From positions 62,001 through 126,000 of the forward strand of contig NZ_JAUUTW010000006.1 of assembly GCF_030676415.1 (NCBI RefSeq): DNA of 64,000 bases. Reading direction: 5' to 3'. Positions 1 to 7,763 of the stretch are shown one piece after another (the stretch's first letter is position 1; each line of letters opens with the position of its first letter). A program made the position numbers and the translations under genes. The notes below the pieces were generated by a model that saw only the letters and a program-made list of their open reading frames with translations, was not told the DNA's origin and did no database searches. This stretch comes from Peribacillus frigoritolerans (GTDB lineage: Bacteria; Bacillota; Bacilli; Bacillales; DSM-1321).

Positions 1-530
1 ATACAACTCTAGTTACCCATCATAAAATGTTAAAAGGCGAACTCCCCTATAAGGGAATAACCGGCGGGAAAACCGGTTTCGTCAGTAAATCCGGCTACAC
101 CCTGATATCTACTGCTACTAGAGGAGAACAGGACTTGATTGCTGTCACTCTAAAAGCTCCTTCAGACAAAGTTGCCTACTCTGATACCAAGCTTTTATTC
201 AACTATGGCTTTGAAAACTTTAAATCAGGCAAAATTGATAAAAAAAGCAAACTTTATTCAGCGGACTACTCTAATTCCTACACGCTGAACGAAGACTTGT
301 ACTATACTCATTTAATTAGTGATCAACCTATTCTAAAAACGAGTAATGATGGAATTCTCTCAATCATGAACCAAGAAGGGGAAGCAATAGAATCCTTTGA
401 CCTTAAAACGGTCGCTGATGTTAGGAACACAGTATTGCCTGCCCCGATTAAAAAAGAAACAATCAATGATAAGCTAATAAAATTTTCTGTCCCATCTCTA
501 GGAGGGGAGGATTTTAGAACTCGTTACTAA
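1..530 (+). CDS. D-alanyl-D-alanine carboxypeptidase (peptidase S11), 3' part only
   Basis: The reading frame is open to the left edge of the window (Thr-Thr-Leu-Val-Thr-His-His-Lys precede the first Met at 27), so this is the C-terminal part of a larger gene. The visible part carries the KTG box of penicillin-binding serine peptidases (GGKTGFVSKSGYTL), followed by a strand typical of DacA/DacF-type enzymes and a beta-rich C-terminal domain. The family trims the terminal D-Ala from peptidoglycan stem peptides outside the membrane. The SxxK and SxN boxes and the signal peptide would lie upstream and cannot be checked. The end is supported by a rho-independent terminator about 80 bp further on. 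Which dac paralogue it is cannot be told from this fragment. Confidence 0.85.
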   Translation, partial: TTLVTHHKMLKGELPYKGITGGKTGFVSKSGYTLISTATRGEQDLIAVTLKAPSDKVAYSDTKLLFNYGFENFKSGKIDKKSKLYSADYSNSYTLNEDLYYTHLISDQPILKTSNDGILSIMNQEGEAIESFDLKTVADVRNTVLPAPIKKETINDKLIKFSVPSLGGEDFRTRY

Positions 531-612
531 AAAAAATCATCGAATGGAATCAGAGGCGTTGCGGCCTTATACATACCCCAGTCACTAAGGGGAGCTTATA
601 AATAATAAAAAC

Positions 613-667
613 AATAAAAGAGTGCACTTATCAATCTTGACTAATAGGTGTACTCTTTTATTTTTTA
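613..667 (+). terminator. Rho-independent terminator after the carboxypeptidase gene
   Basis: An AT-rich stem (AATAAAAGAGTGCA pairing with TGTACTCTTTTATT) is followed by a T run. It lies downstream of the DD-carboxypeptidase stop codon. Confidence 0.75.
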
Positions 668-819
668 CCCCTTTATGAAACTAACGGGGCAGTTAGTTGT
701 AGAGGAGAGTATGTCGCATTCGTCACAAATAGTGTAATAAAAGCTAAAAATAACCAACTGAATTGGAAATGAAGTATATGACCATAATAGTAGTAAATAA
801 AACTATTAGGGATGATGTC

Positions 820-1332
820 ATGATGTATATCTATAATGATTATGGGGGTACACATACCACGTCGTTGGCTGCCGCATATCATTTAAAACAATTACCTCAA
901 TCGGAAAGAAAATTAACTTCGGAAGAAATATTAAATGTAAAATATTTTGATAAATTAACGAAAGAAGATTTTGGGAAGCTAATTTTTCGCGGGACCGATG
1001 AAGATGGCCACTCAGTTTATACAATTGGACACAAAAGAGAAAAACTTGTTGTTCCGGCATTAAAAGAATTGACTTTACTACTAGAAGAGAAATTTCAATT
1101 TAACGAAAAAATAGTATTCTCCAATACATCACCAACTGTACCTATTGCTATGTCTATAGGGGGATATTTATCAAGAGCATTAAAAATTGATTTTATAGGT
1201 GTACCATTATTGGTTATAGGTGCCAAACAATGCTGTGATAATATTTTTCGGTTGGTTGAAAATACGAAACAAATAGGGAAAGCAGCGAATGGGGAAAAAG
1301 TGATTATATTAGAAAATGAAATATATAAGTAA
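820..1332 (+). CDS. DUF3189 family protein
   Basis: The protein of about 170 residues starts MMYIYNDYGGTHTTSLAAAY, which I recognise as the N-terminal signature of the Bacillus DUF3189 family. An in-frame ATG exists further upstream, but the residues before the ATG at 820 are unlike the family, so 820 (or 823) is chosen; a weak AGGGATGAT precedes it. The central TSPTVPIAMSIGGYLSR stretch and a Cys-Cys pair near residue 136 are visible. There is no signal peptide or membrane segment. Function is unknown. It stands alone between two terminators. Confidence 0.7.
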   Translation: MMYIYNDYGGTHTTSLAAAYHLKQLPQSERKLTSEEILNVKYFDKLTKEDFGKLIFRGTDEDGHSVYTIGHKREKLVVPALKELTLLLEEKFQFNEKIVFSNTSPTVPIAMSIGGYLSRALKIDFIGVPLLVIGAKQCCDNIFRLVENTKQIGKAANGEKVIILENEIYK

Positions 1333-1491
1333 TAGTATTAAATGTTTTATCTCTTTTTAGTAAAGATTGCTTAGCCCATAGGAATTCGTTTTTTGAAAAT
1401 AGCAGGTTGTTAACTTAATTAGGCATTCCAGAATTGAATTAGGAGTAATAGGATATACAGATTAATTAAACTTTAGTGTCGATATATATTG

Positions 1492-1520
1492 AGTCAACAA
1501 TTGATGTTGGCTTTTTTTTT
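1492..1520 (+). terminator. Rho-independent terminator
   Basis: AGTCAACA and TGTTGGCT pair around the loop ATTGA, followed by nine T residues. It probably serves the DUF3189 gene. Confidence 0.65.
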
Positions 1521-1752
1521 ACGCATCTGGATGGATATGTACTATAGAAGAGGTGGTGCTTGTTCATCTAACGGGTGCATAACAAGGGTTACTGCAAAGG
1601 CCTCTTATTATGGCACTAACGGGGCAGGTTAGCTTAAGAAAGATTTATAAGTTCGTCCATCGAATACCTTTTTATAGAATTTAATCTAAAGGGTTTAAGG
1701 CATAATGAGGCTCCCATTAATTAGAGGGAGATATATATGGGAGGGAACATTT

Positions 1753-1815
1753 ATGAATGGTTATTTGAAATTATTTATTGGATTGTTGATTTTTCTTATA
1801 TTGGGGGTACCACCA
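1753..1815 (+). pseudogene. Small membrane-peptide gene, fragment 1 of 3 (5' end)
   Basis: ATG at 1753 follows a good ribosome binding site (GGGAGGGAAC) and encodes MNGYLKLFIGLLIFLILGVPP, a short transmembrane helix. The frame is cut at 1815 by the left end of an IS231-type unit. Its continuation is found 3.7 kb away at 5568 and again after a MITE at 5774. Joining the three pieces, with one copy of each target duplication, gives a clean 58-codon gene ending in TGA at 5810-5812. I do not recognise the family; it looks like a small single-helix membrane protein. Function is presumably lost. Confidence 0.75.
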
Positions 1816-1965
1816 CATCGCTATCAAGCTAAGACTTTTAATTGCCCCCATAACGAAAAGTTTATTCCTCTACAGTTATTTATGAGATTTTGGTTCATTT
1901 TTTCTTTTTTGGGAACAATTAATTTCTTAAGTTGATAGGTAGGTATGATTCTCCTATATAACAAA

Positions 1966-2003
1966 ATAGGAACCTATCATATTTCATAATAGGTTCCTTC
2001 TTT
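1966..2003. terminator. Strong hairpin, terminator-like
   Basis: AGGAACCTAT and ATAGGTTCCT form a perfect 10-bp stem with an 11-nt loop and a short TCTTT tail, inside the left part of the mobile unit. Confidence 0.5.
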
Positions 2004-2649
2004 AAATACAGAAGCTTCAAATGTATTGGGTTATGCTTCGAATCGTTTCCATAAAGATATTATTAAGTTGAATTTCTTGTTATATTTTGGCTTGACGATG
2101 GGATACCATCATCTAATTTTTTTATGATTCAATTTAGGATGAATATCTAGCAAGCGGCGAGTCATAGTCGATAGTGAACTTCTGTCATATTTATAAAGAA
2201 CAACAAAAATTGAGTGGATAAGGCTGTATTGATAGTTATGTCATAAAAATCATGACATTTTGACACTAACGTATGTGACAGAAAAACCCTTAGAATCAAG
2301 GAGCAGTTTATAACCCATTAATAATAAATGAGGAGGGAAGATCTTCATTGCGTATGTTAAAAATATAAAGAGGAGTGAAAGGGGAAACAGGTATGGCCTA
2401 TTTATGAAAAACAAACCAGTAACAAGAGTGTTTCAAGGAAAAGAAGTAATTTCTAGGGTTAACATACATGTAAAAAAAGAAAGATTTACCGTTTGTTAAA
2501 ACAGAATGGCGTTTGTAAAAATAATCATTATAAAGATGCTTATAAATTCAATGCTGACCTTTTATCATCGGTAAAGATGATAGCTATATGTTTAGTATAA
2601 AACAGCAAGCAACCACCTATAAAATATGAATAGAAGAGAGGAATTCCTT
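2004..2649. other. AT-rich gap inside the mobile unit
   Basis: No convincing gene is seen. There is a short hairpin TGTCAT-N7-ATGACA near 2240 and a 31-codon open frame starting at 2404 (MKNKPVTRVFQGKEV...) without a well-placed ribosome binding site. The sequence presumably contains the promoter of the S12 peptidase gene, but no clear -35/-10 pair could be assigned. Confidence 0.4.
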
Positions 2650-3816
2650 ATGAAAACACGTAGTCAAATTACATTTGCAAGTCTGGCCCTTTTAATCGCT
2701 GGAAGTTCCCTGTTATATACAGCTCCAACCTCAATTGTAAAAGCAGAGCCCACTCAAAATGTATCTAGTTCGTCACAAACAAGCTCTCAACGAGATCATA
2801 ATTCCGTCAAACAAGCAATGCGGGATACATTGCATCTTGGATTCCCTGGGATACTTGTTAAAACTTCTGAGGGTGGAAAAACGTGGGGGTATGCCGCGGG
2901 GATAGCGGATCTGAGCACCAAGAAACCAATGAAAACAGATTTCAGCTTTCGCATTGGCAGCGTGACGAAGACGTTCACCGCAACGGTTGTACTTCAATTA
3001 GCTGGAGAGAATCGCTTGAATCTAGACGACCCCATTGAAAAATGGTTTCCTGGTGTCATTCAAGGAAACGGATATGATGATAAACAGATTACTATCCGGC
3101 AGATATTAAACCATACAAGTGGTATCGCTGAATACACAAGGTCAAAAGACTTTGATATGATGGATACAAAAAAATCGTATACGGCTGAAGAATTAATAAA
3201 GATGGGGATTTCTCTACCCCCAGACTTCGCTCCAGGAAAAGGCTGGTCGTATTCAAACACAGGATACGTATTGCTGGGCATGCTTATTGAAAAAGTAACC
3301 GGAAACAGCTATGCGGAAGAGATTGAAAACCGGATTGTTGAACCACTTGACTTGTCGAATACATTCCTTCCTGGCAATTCAAGCGTTATTCCAGGCACCA
3401 AACATGCCCGTGGATATATCCAACTAGACGGAGCAAGTGAGCTAAAAGACGTTACTTATTATAACCCAAGTATGGGGAGCTCGGCTGGAGATATGATTTC
3501 TACTGCTGATGACTTAAACAAATTCTTCTCTTACTTACTTGGTGGTAAATTGCTGAAAGAACAGCAACTAAAACAAATGCTTACTGCAGTTCCTACGGGA
3601 ACAGCTGAACTTGGCGAATACGGTCTTGGAATTTTCAAAACTAAGCTTCCAAACGGTGTCTCGATATGGGGACACGGAGGTACCATTCCAGGGTTTATTA
3701 CTTTTGCTGGAGGCACACTTGGAGGCAAGCATACATTGGCCGTCAATTTGAACAGCCTTAAAGCTGATAGTCCTGATCCTTTTAAAAATATTTTAATTGC
3801 TGAATTTAGCAAGTAG
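2650..3816 (+). CDS. Serine beta-lactamase-fold hydrolase / D-stereospecific peptidase (S12), secreted
   Basis: The 388-residue protein starts with a signal peptide (Lys/Arg head, hydrophobic core, likely cleavage near residue 32 after VKA). It has the three catalytic boxes of the S12 / class C beta-lactamase fold: S104-V-T-K107, Y201-S-N203 and H342-G-G344. ATG at 2650 is preferred over 2626 because GAGAGG lies 8 bp before it. Family members are DD-peptidases, esterases or D-amino-acid endopeptidases acting outside the cell; substrate cannot be read from sequence. Its position inside an IS231-type unit recalls the adp gene of MIC231 cassettes. True resistance to beta-lactams should not be assumed. 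Confidence 0.85.
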   Translation: MKTRSQITFASLALLIAGSSLLYTAPTSIVKAEPTQNVSSSSQTSSQRDHNSVKQAMRDTLHLGFPGILVKTSEGGKTWGYAAGIADLSTKKPMKTDFSFRIGSVTKTFTATVVLQLAGENRLNLDDPIEKWFPGVIQGNGYDDKQITIRQILNHTSGIAEYTRSKDFDMMDTKKSYTAEELIKMGISLPPDFAPGKGWSYSNTGYVLLGMLIEKVTGNSYAEEIENRIVEPLDLSNTFLPGNSSVIPGTKHARGYIQLDGASELKDVTYYNPSMGSSAGDMISTADDLNKFFSYLLGGKLLKEQQLKQMLTAVPTGTAELGEYGLGIFKTKLPNGVSIWGHGGTIPGFITFAGGTLGGKHTLAVNLNSLKADSPDPFKNILIAEFSK

Positions 3817-3827
3817 GGGTCACCTTA

Positions 3828-3845
3828 CATGCCCATCAGCTTAAG
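3828..3845 (+). repeat. Extra IS231-type terminal repeat
   Basis: CATGCCCATCAGCTTAAG lies 11 bp after the S12 peptidase stop codon and reads inward to the right like an IS231 left end. It is 86 bp outside the second candidate left end at 3914, so it is either the true outer end of a longer element or the scar of an older insertion. Confidence 0.55.
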
Positions 3846-3913
3846 AGATTTTAATACCTTCAAACACCCCAAAAAGTTATCCTTTCTAAATAAGCTAAAT
3901 TAGGGGTACAGCC

Positions 3914-5556
3914 ACATCGCCATCAAGCTAAGGTGAATTTGTATCATCATAACGAAAAAAACGCTATTCTTTTTGTAGAAATATACAGGAAGGATGGCGT
4001 TTTCTATGAGTTTTTCTGTTTCAGACGAAATGAATCTCTTTTCTCAAGAGCTTCAAAACTACTTATCTCCGTCTTCTCTTCAACAATTAGCTAAAGAAGT
4101 TGGTTTTGTTCAACGTACAAGTAAATATCAAGCACAAGAATTAATTGCTTTATGTGTATGGCTTAGTCAACAGGTCGCGAGTACACCACTCACACAATTG
4201 TGTAGCCGTCTCGAAGCATCAACAGGTGTCCTCATGAGCCCCGAAGGGCTTAATCAACGATTTAATGGTTCAGCCGTACAGTTTCTTCAACAAGTTCTAG
4301 CTAATCTTCTAACTCATAGAATTCCTTCAACACAAGAAATACTTCATCTATACTCCACGACTTTTAAACGTATTCGGATCCTAGATTCTACAACATTTCA
4401 ACTTCCAGATAAGTTTGCTTCACATTATCAAGGTTCTGGCGGAAGTAGCCATACCGCAGGTGTTAAAATCCAACTTGAATATGACTTATTGAGTGGGAAG
4501 TTCCTCCACGTTTATGTAGGAGAAGGGAGAGAAAATGATAAAACCTTCGGTTCCACGAGTCTACTAACCATTCAACCGAAAGACTTATACATAAGGGATT
4601 TAGGGTATTTCGACTTACACGACTTACAGAAAATGAATGATGAAGGTGCTTACTATGTCTCACGTTTGAAGTTGAATTCTCGTATATATCGTAAGAATGA
4701 TGAACCAGAGTTTTTTCGAAATGGGACTGTGAAGAAAGGTACTCTCTTTATTCAGTTAGACACGGAAGAGCTTATGAATCAATTACAACCTGGTCAAACA
4801 TTGGAAATTTCAGAAGCATACATTGGGCAGTATCAAAAACTACCCGCCCGAGTGATTGTTCATCGACTAACTGAGGTACAAACAGAGAAAAGATTGAAAG
4901 AACAAGCAAAAAAAGAAAAGAAGAAGGGCATTACCTATAGAGACCGAAGCAAACGATTAAGTGGAATGAACGTATATATTACAAATCTTTCTTTAGAAGA
5001 CGTTCCAACGGAACATATTCATGAACTGTATTCGTTACGTTGGCAGATTGAAATTCTATTTAAGACATGGAAATCTTTCTTTCAAATTGACAAGTGCAAA
5101 GAGATTAAGAGGGAACGCTTAGAGTGTCACTTGTATGGGCAACTTATTAGCATTTTACTCTGTTCATCTACGATGTTTAGAATGCGTCAGTTACTTTTAG
5201 ATAAGAAAAAGAAGGAGTTAAGTGAATATAAATCCATCTATATAATAAAAGACTATTATTTATTGTTTTATCAAGGGTTACAAAAGGACGCCAAAGAATT
5301 ATCAAAAATTTTTCTGCGTTTGTTTCACCTTTTGGAGAAAAACGGACGGAAATGTCATCGTTATAACAAGAAAACGGTCTTTGATATCTTAGGTATTGTG
5401 TATGATTGTACGTCACAAAAACTTAAAGCTGCCTAATATTTTTTTTAAAAACCTATTTGATGGTTTTTTTGTCATGCGCATTTTTAGTGTTACCATAGCA
5501 AATTAAAGAGAACACACTTTTATATTAACTCTTGTGCGCTTAGCTTGATGGGCATG
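3914..5556 (+). mobile_element. IS231-family insertion sequence (IS4 superfamily)
   Basis: The element runs from CATCGCCATCAAGCTAAG at 3914 to the inverted CTTAGCTTGATGGGCATG ending at 5556, 1643 bp, close to the usual IS231 size. The ends match in 16 of 18 positions. Left flank GGGTACAGCCA (3903-3913) and right flank GGGTACCACCA (5557-5567) agree in 9 of 11 positions, so a decayed own duplication is possible. It contains one full transposase gene. The alternative left end at 3828 would make it 1729 bp. Confidence 0.75.
4006..5436 (+). CDS. IS231-type transposase (IS4 family, DDE)
   Basis: The transposase of about 476 residues has a first catalytic Asp in ILDSTTFQLP, a second in YIRDLGYFD, and the IS4-family YREK signature in YSLRWQIEILFKTWK (Y-2-R-3-E-6-K). 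Length and opening (MSFSVSDEMNLFSQELQNYL) fit IS231 transposases. ATG at 4006 is preferred because AGGAAGG directly touches the earlier ATG at 3994. The frame is intact, so the element may still move itself or the composite unit around it. A basic stretch (residues 290-320) precedes the catalytic Glu. Confidence 0.9.
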   Translation: MSFSVSDEMNLFSQELQNYLSPSSLQQLAKEVGFVQRTSKYQAQELIALCVWLSQQVASTPLTQLCSRLEASTGVLMSPEGLNQRFNGSAVQFLQQVLANLLTHRIPSTQEILHLYSTTFKRIRILDSTTFQLPDKFASHYQGSGGSSHTAGVKIQLEYDLLSGKFLHVYVGEGRENDKTFGSTSLLTIQPKDLYIRDLGYFDLHDLQKMNDEGAYYVSRLKLNSRIYRKNDEPEFFRNGTVKKGTLFIQLDTEELMNQLQPGQTLEISEAYIGQYQKLPARVIVHRLTEVQTEKRLKEQAKKEKKKGITYRDRSKRLSGMNVYITNLSLEDVPTEHIHELYSLRWQIEILFKTWKSFFQIDKCKEIKRERLECHLYGQLISILLCSSTMFRMRQLLLDKKKKELSEYKSIYIIKDYYLLFYQGLQKDAKELSKIFLRLFHLLEKNGRKCHRYNKKTVFDILGIVYDCTSQKLKAA

Positions 5557-5567
5557 GGGTACCACCA

Positions 5568-5645
5568 GCAAAACGCGAATTTACAACATTTGGGATATTC
5601 CAGTTTCATATGTTTATTATCGGTACTGAAAAAGGAGCCTCAAAC
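5568..5645 (+). pseudogene. Small membrane-peptide gene, fragment 2 of 3
   Basis: Right after the 11-bp target duplication the frame of the 1753 fragment resumes and encodes AKREFTTFGIFQFHMFIIG followed by TEKGASN. It is cut at 5645 by a MITE whose AAAC duplication spans 5642-5645. Confidence 0.7.
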
Positions 5646-5772
5646 GGGACTGTTGACAAACTAAAGAATCTCATAACCGGACACAGCATATAGTAAACAA
5701 AAAAGAAGATAAACACTACATGCAGTAGATGTTCATCTTTTTTTGTTTAAAGGGGTATTTGTCAACAGCCCC
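5646..5772. mobile_element. 127-bp MITE with 15-bp terminal inverted repeats
   Basis: GGGACTGTTGACAAA at 5646-5660 is matched by the inverted TTTGTCAACAGCCCC at 5758-5772 (14 of 15). AAAC occurs directly outside both ends (5642-5645, 5773-5776). The interior has no coding capacity but holds a hairpin with a T run (about 5703-5745) that could act as a terminator. It sits inside the remnant of the small membrane-peptide gene; removing it restores the frame. The parent transposase family is not identified. Confidence 0.75.
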
Positions 5773-5773
5773 A

Positions 5774-5812
5774 AACGAAGATCCTTTTGTGCTGTTATTT
5801 CAACTAAAGTGA
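5774..5812 (+). pseudogene. Small membrane-peptide gene, fragment 3 of 3 (3' end)
   Basis: After the MITE the frame continues with Asn then EDPFVLLFQLK and a TGA stop at 5810-5812. This completes the 58-residue reconstruction. Confidence 0.65.
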
Positions 5813-5928
5813 ATATGGATAAGGAGTTATTCCACACCTGATTCATACGATATTATTAAGATTTTTTCTAAACCTTATAAAAAACAAAGAATGCTCTTTC
5901 TCATTTAAGTAAAACTGTCATTACTTTA

Positions 5929-6765
5929 TTAATCTTTTAAAAATGTTAGTAACGCTTCATTAAATTCTTTTGGATGAGTTGCGTTTAATCCATGTGGACC
6001 ACCCTTTATTAGAGCGAGCTTACTACCAGGAATGGAATCATATGTACGTTTTCCACTTAACTCAAAAGGTGCAGTTGCATCAGAGTCACCGTGAATAATC
6101 AGAGTAGGTATATTGAACTTTTCCAAGTCCTTTCTAAAATCTGTCTTACTAAAGGCCGTTATACAATCGAGCGTTCCCTTAGGTGAGGCACTAGCTGCAA
6201 TATCCCGATTATATAAACGGAATGGCTCACTAACTAAATCTGTTTGATTACCCGCCGCGAAAAATACCTTCGTAAATTTGTCAAGAAATGCAAGGCGGTC
6301 ATTTATCACGCCACTTTTGAATTCTTCAATTGTTGCATCATCTAATGCTCCTTCAGGATTATCCTCTGATTTGTATAAATAAGGAGGAACTGCTCCAGCA
6401 AAAACAGCCTTTTCAATACGATCTGTTCCATACGTACTAATGTATCGAGCTACCTCACCTCCACCCATGGAAAAACCAACAAGTGTGACATTTTGAAGAT
6501 CTAAATGTTCTAACAGTTTATGTAAATCAGAAGCAAATGTCTCATATTCATATCCTTCCCACGGCTGAGATGATTTTCCAAATCCTCGGCGATCATATGT
6601 TATGACTCTGTAACCTGCTTCAATAAGAGCTGGCACCTGATATTCCCAAGAGCGTCCACTTAAAGGCCAACCATGTATTAAGACAACGGGTTTCCCTGAA
6701 CCATGGTCCTCATAATAAAGTTCAATTGGAGCATGATTTTCATTACCTACAGTAAATTTTGCCAT
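5929..6765 (-). CDS. Alpha/beta hydrolase, non-haem chloroperoxidase / esterase type
   Basis: The protein of 278 residues has the alpha/beta-hydrolase layout of bacterial non-haem haloperoxidases and arylesterases: HGWPLSGRSWEYQ (oxyanion region, residues 31-43), YDRRGFGKSSQP, nucleophile elbow GFSMGGG with Ser99, an acid in HGDSDATAPFE and the catalytic His in GPHGLNATHPKEF. There is no signal peptide. GGAGG lies about 9 bp before the ATG. It is single, with no gene running with it closely. In vivo these enzymes mostly hydrolyse esters or lactones; the true substrate is unknown. Confidence 0.85.
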   Translation of the reverse strand: MAKFTVGNENHAPIELYYEDHGSGKPVVLIHGWPLSGRSWEYQVPALIEAGYRVITYDRRGFGKSSQPWEGYEYETFASDLHKLLEHLDLQNVTLVGFSMGGGEVARYISTYGTDRIEKAVFAGAVPPYLYKSEDNPEGALDDATIEEFKSGVINDRLAFLDKFTKVFFAAGNQTDLVSEPFRLYNRDIAASASPKGTLDCITAFSKTDFRKDLEKFNIPTLIIHGDSDATAPFELSGKRTYDSIPGSKLALIKGGPHGLNATHPKEFNEALLTFLKD

Positions 6766-7157
6766 ATAAATTTCCTCCCATGAATCTATATTCTTGCTTC
6801 TCTAATCTAAAAAACTCTTCACTTCAAAACATTTAAAATATTTTTTTGCAAAATGTTTATAGGATTATTATATTCCCTACTATCGGAATTGTAAAATTAT
6901 TCTAATAATATTAAATCAATTAATATTATTAGATTACAATTTATTTGTTTAATCCAAGGTGTGTAAATTACTGAAAATATTGAAGAACTTAAACTGAAAA
7001 ATCGAATTAGAGATTTCTAAGCAACTCCAATTGGGGTATCTCCAATTAAGTTAGAATTAGGAATCACAGCCCTTCCTAAAACATCAAGGCTTATTTATCG
7101 ATTTCACTCTGCAAATTTTAAGTTATTTACAAAAAATTTAATTTGTATTACTAAAGT
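6766..7157. other. 392-bp AT-rich intergenic stretch
   Basis: It lies between two minus-strand hydrolase genes. I see no gene, no clear terminator and no dispersed repeat. Plus-strand 6970-7140 reads mostly open with one stop and may be a decayed coding remnant, but no family was recognised. Confidence 0.3.
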
Positions 7158-7763
7158 TTAAAAGACCCTACGATACCAGTGAGCCGCAGCTTCAACTTCA
7201 TCAACAGTCAATTGATGCCCCCTATTTTCCCAATGAATTTCAACTTTTGCATTGGCCTTTTCAAATAAGGATTGAAGTTCAGTAGATTCCATAGGCGAAC
7301 ATATAGGATCATTTTTACCAGCAGCAATAAATACTGATTTTCCTGATAAATCAGGAAGAACAATTCCTTTTCTCGGTACCATCGGGTGATGGAGAATGGC
7401 TCCCTTTAATGCATTTTGATAGTGAAATAATAAACTAGCAGCTATATTAGCTCCATTTGAGTATCCAATAGCAATCATGTTTTCTCGATCAAAATTATAC
7501 TTTGTAACAGAATCATCAAGAAACTCATTTAATTCTTTTGTACGGAAAATCAGATCTTCCTCATCGAATACACCTTCAGCTAATCTCCGAAAGAATCGAG
7601 GCATTCCATTTTCCAATACATTTCCGCGGACACTTAGCACTGAAGCCTCGTCATCAATTCTTCCCGCTATAGGTAATAAATCTAATTCATTTCCGCCAGT
7701 ACCATGTAGTAATAATAACGTTGGTTTCGTTGAATCTTTACCCTTATTAAATATATGTTTCAT
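7158..7763 (-). CDS. mhqD: MhqD-like carboxylesterase / phospholipase
   Basis: The 201-residue protein from ATG at 7763 (GGAGGGAG just upstream) has LLLLHGTGGNELDLLP, the nucleophile elbow GYSNGAN with Ser102, an Asp in AAGKNDPICS and a His in ENRGHQLT. This matches the carboxylesterase family that in Bacillus subtilis includes MhqD, part of the MhqR-controlled response to quinones and other electrophiles. The start overlaps the stop of the upstream dioxygenase gene by ATGA, so the two are translationally coupled. Its role is probably hydrolysis of ester products of aromatic or quinone breakdown; the substrate is inferred only. Confidence 0.85.
   Translation of the reverse strand: MKHIFNKGKDSTKPTLLLLHGTGGNELDLLPIAGRIDDEASVLSVRGNVLENGMPRFFRRLAEGVFDEEDLIFRTKELNEFLDDSVTKYNFDRENMIAIGYSNGANIAASLLFHYQNALKGAILHHPMVPRKGIVLPDLSGKSVFIAAGKNDPICSPMESTELQSLFEKANAKVEIHWENRGHQLTVDEVEAAAHWYRRVF

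Larger units (their letters stand above)
1816..5556 (+). mobile_element. IS231-type composite unit / mobile insertion cassette carrying an S12 peptidase gene
   Basis: The left end CATCGCTATCAAGCTAAG (1816-1833) matches, with two mismatches, the inverted right end at 5539-5556 (CATGCCCATCAAGCTAAG when read inward). The 11 bp GGGTACCACCA is present immediately outside both ends (1805-1815 and 5557-5567) without mismatch, the duplication length known for IS231, and it fits the IS231 target pattern GGG-N5-CC. Between the ends are a beta-lactamase-family gene and a complete IS231-type element. IS231-derived cassettes carrying a D-stereospecific S12 peptidase (MIC231) are described in the Bacillus cereus group; this unit resembles one that also holds a transposase. 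About 45 bp after 1816 resemble the element end at 3914, so the left copy may be a deleted IS. Confidence 0.7.

Noticed and set aside
2650-3816. Calling the S12 gene a resistance beta-lactamase
   Set aside because: The three boxes are shared by DD-peptidases and esterases; nothing in the sequence proves beta-lactam hydrolysis.
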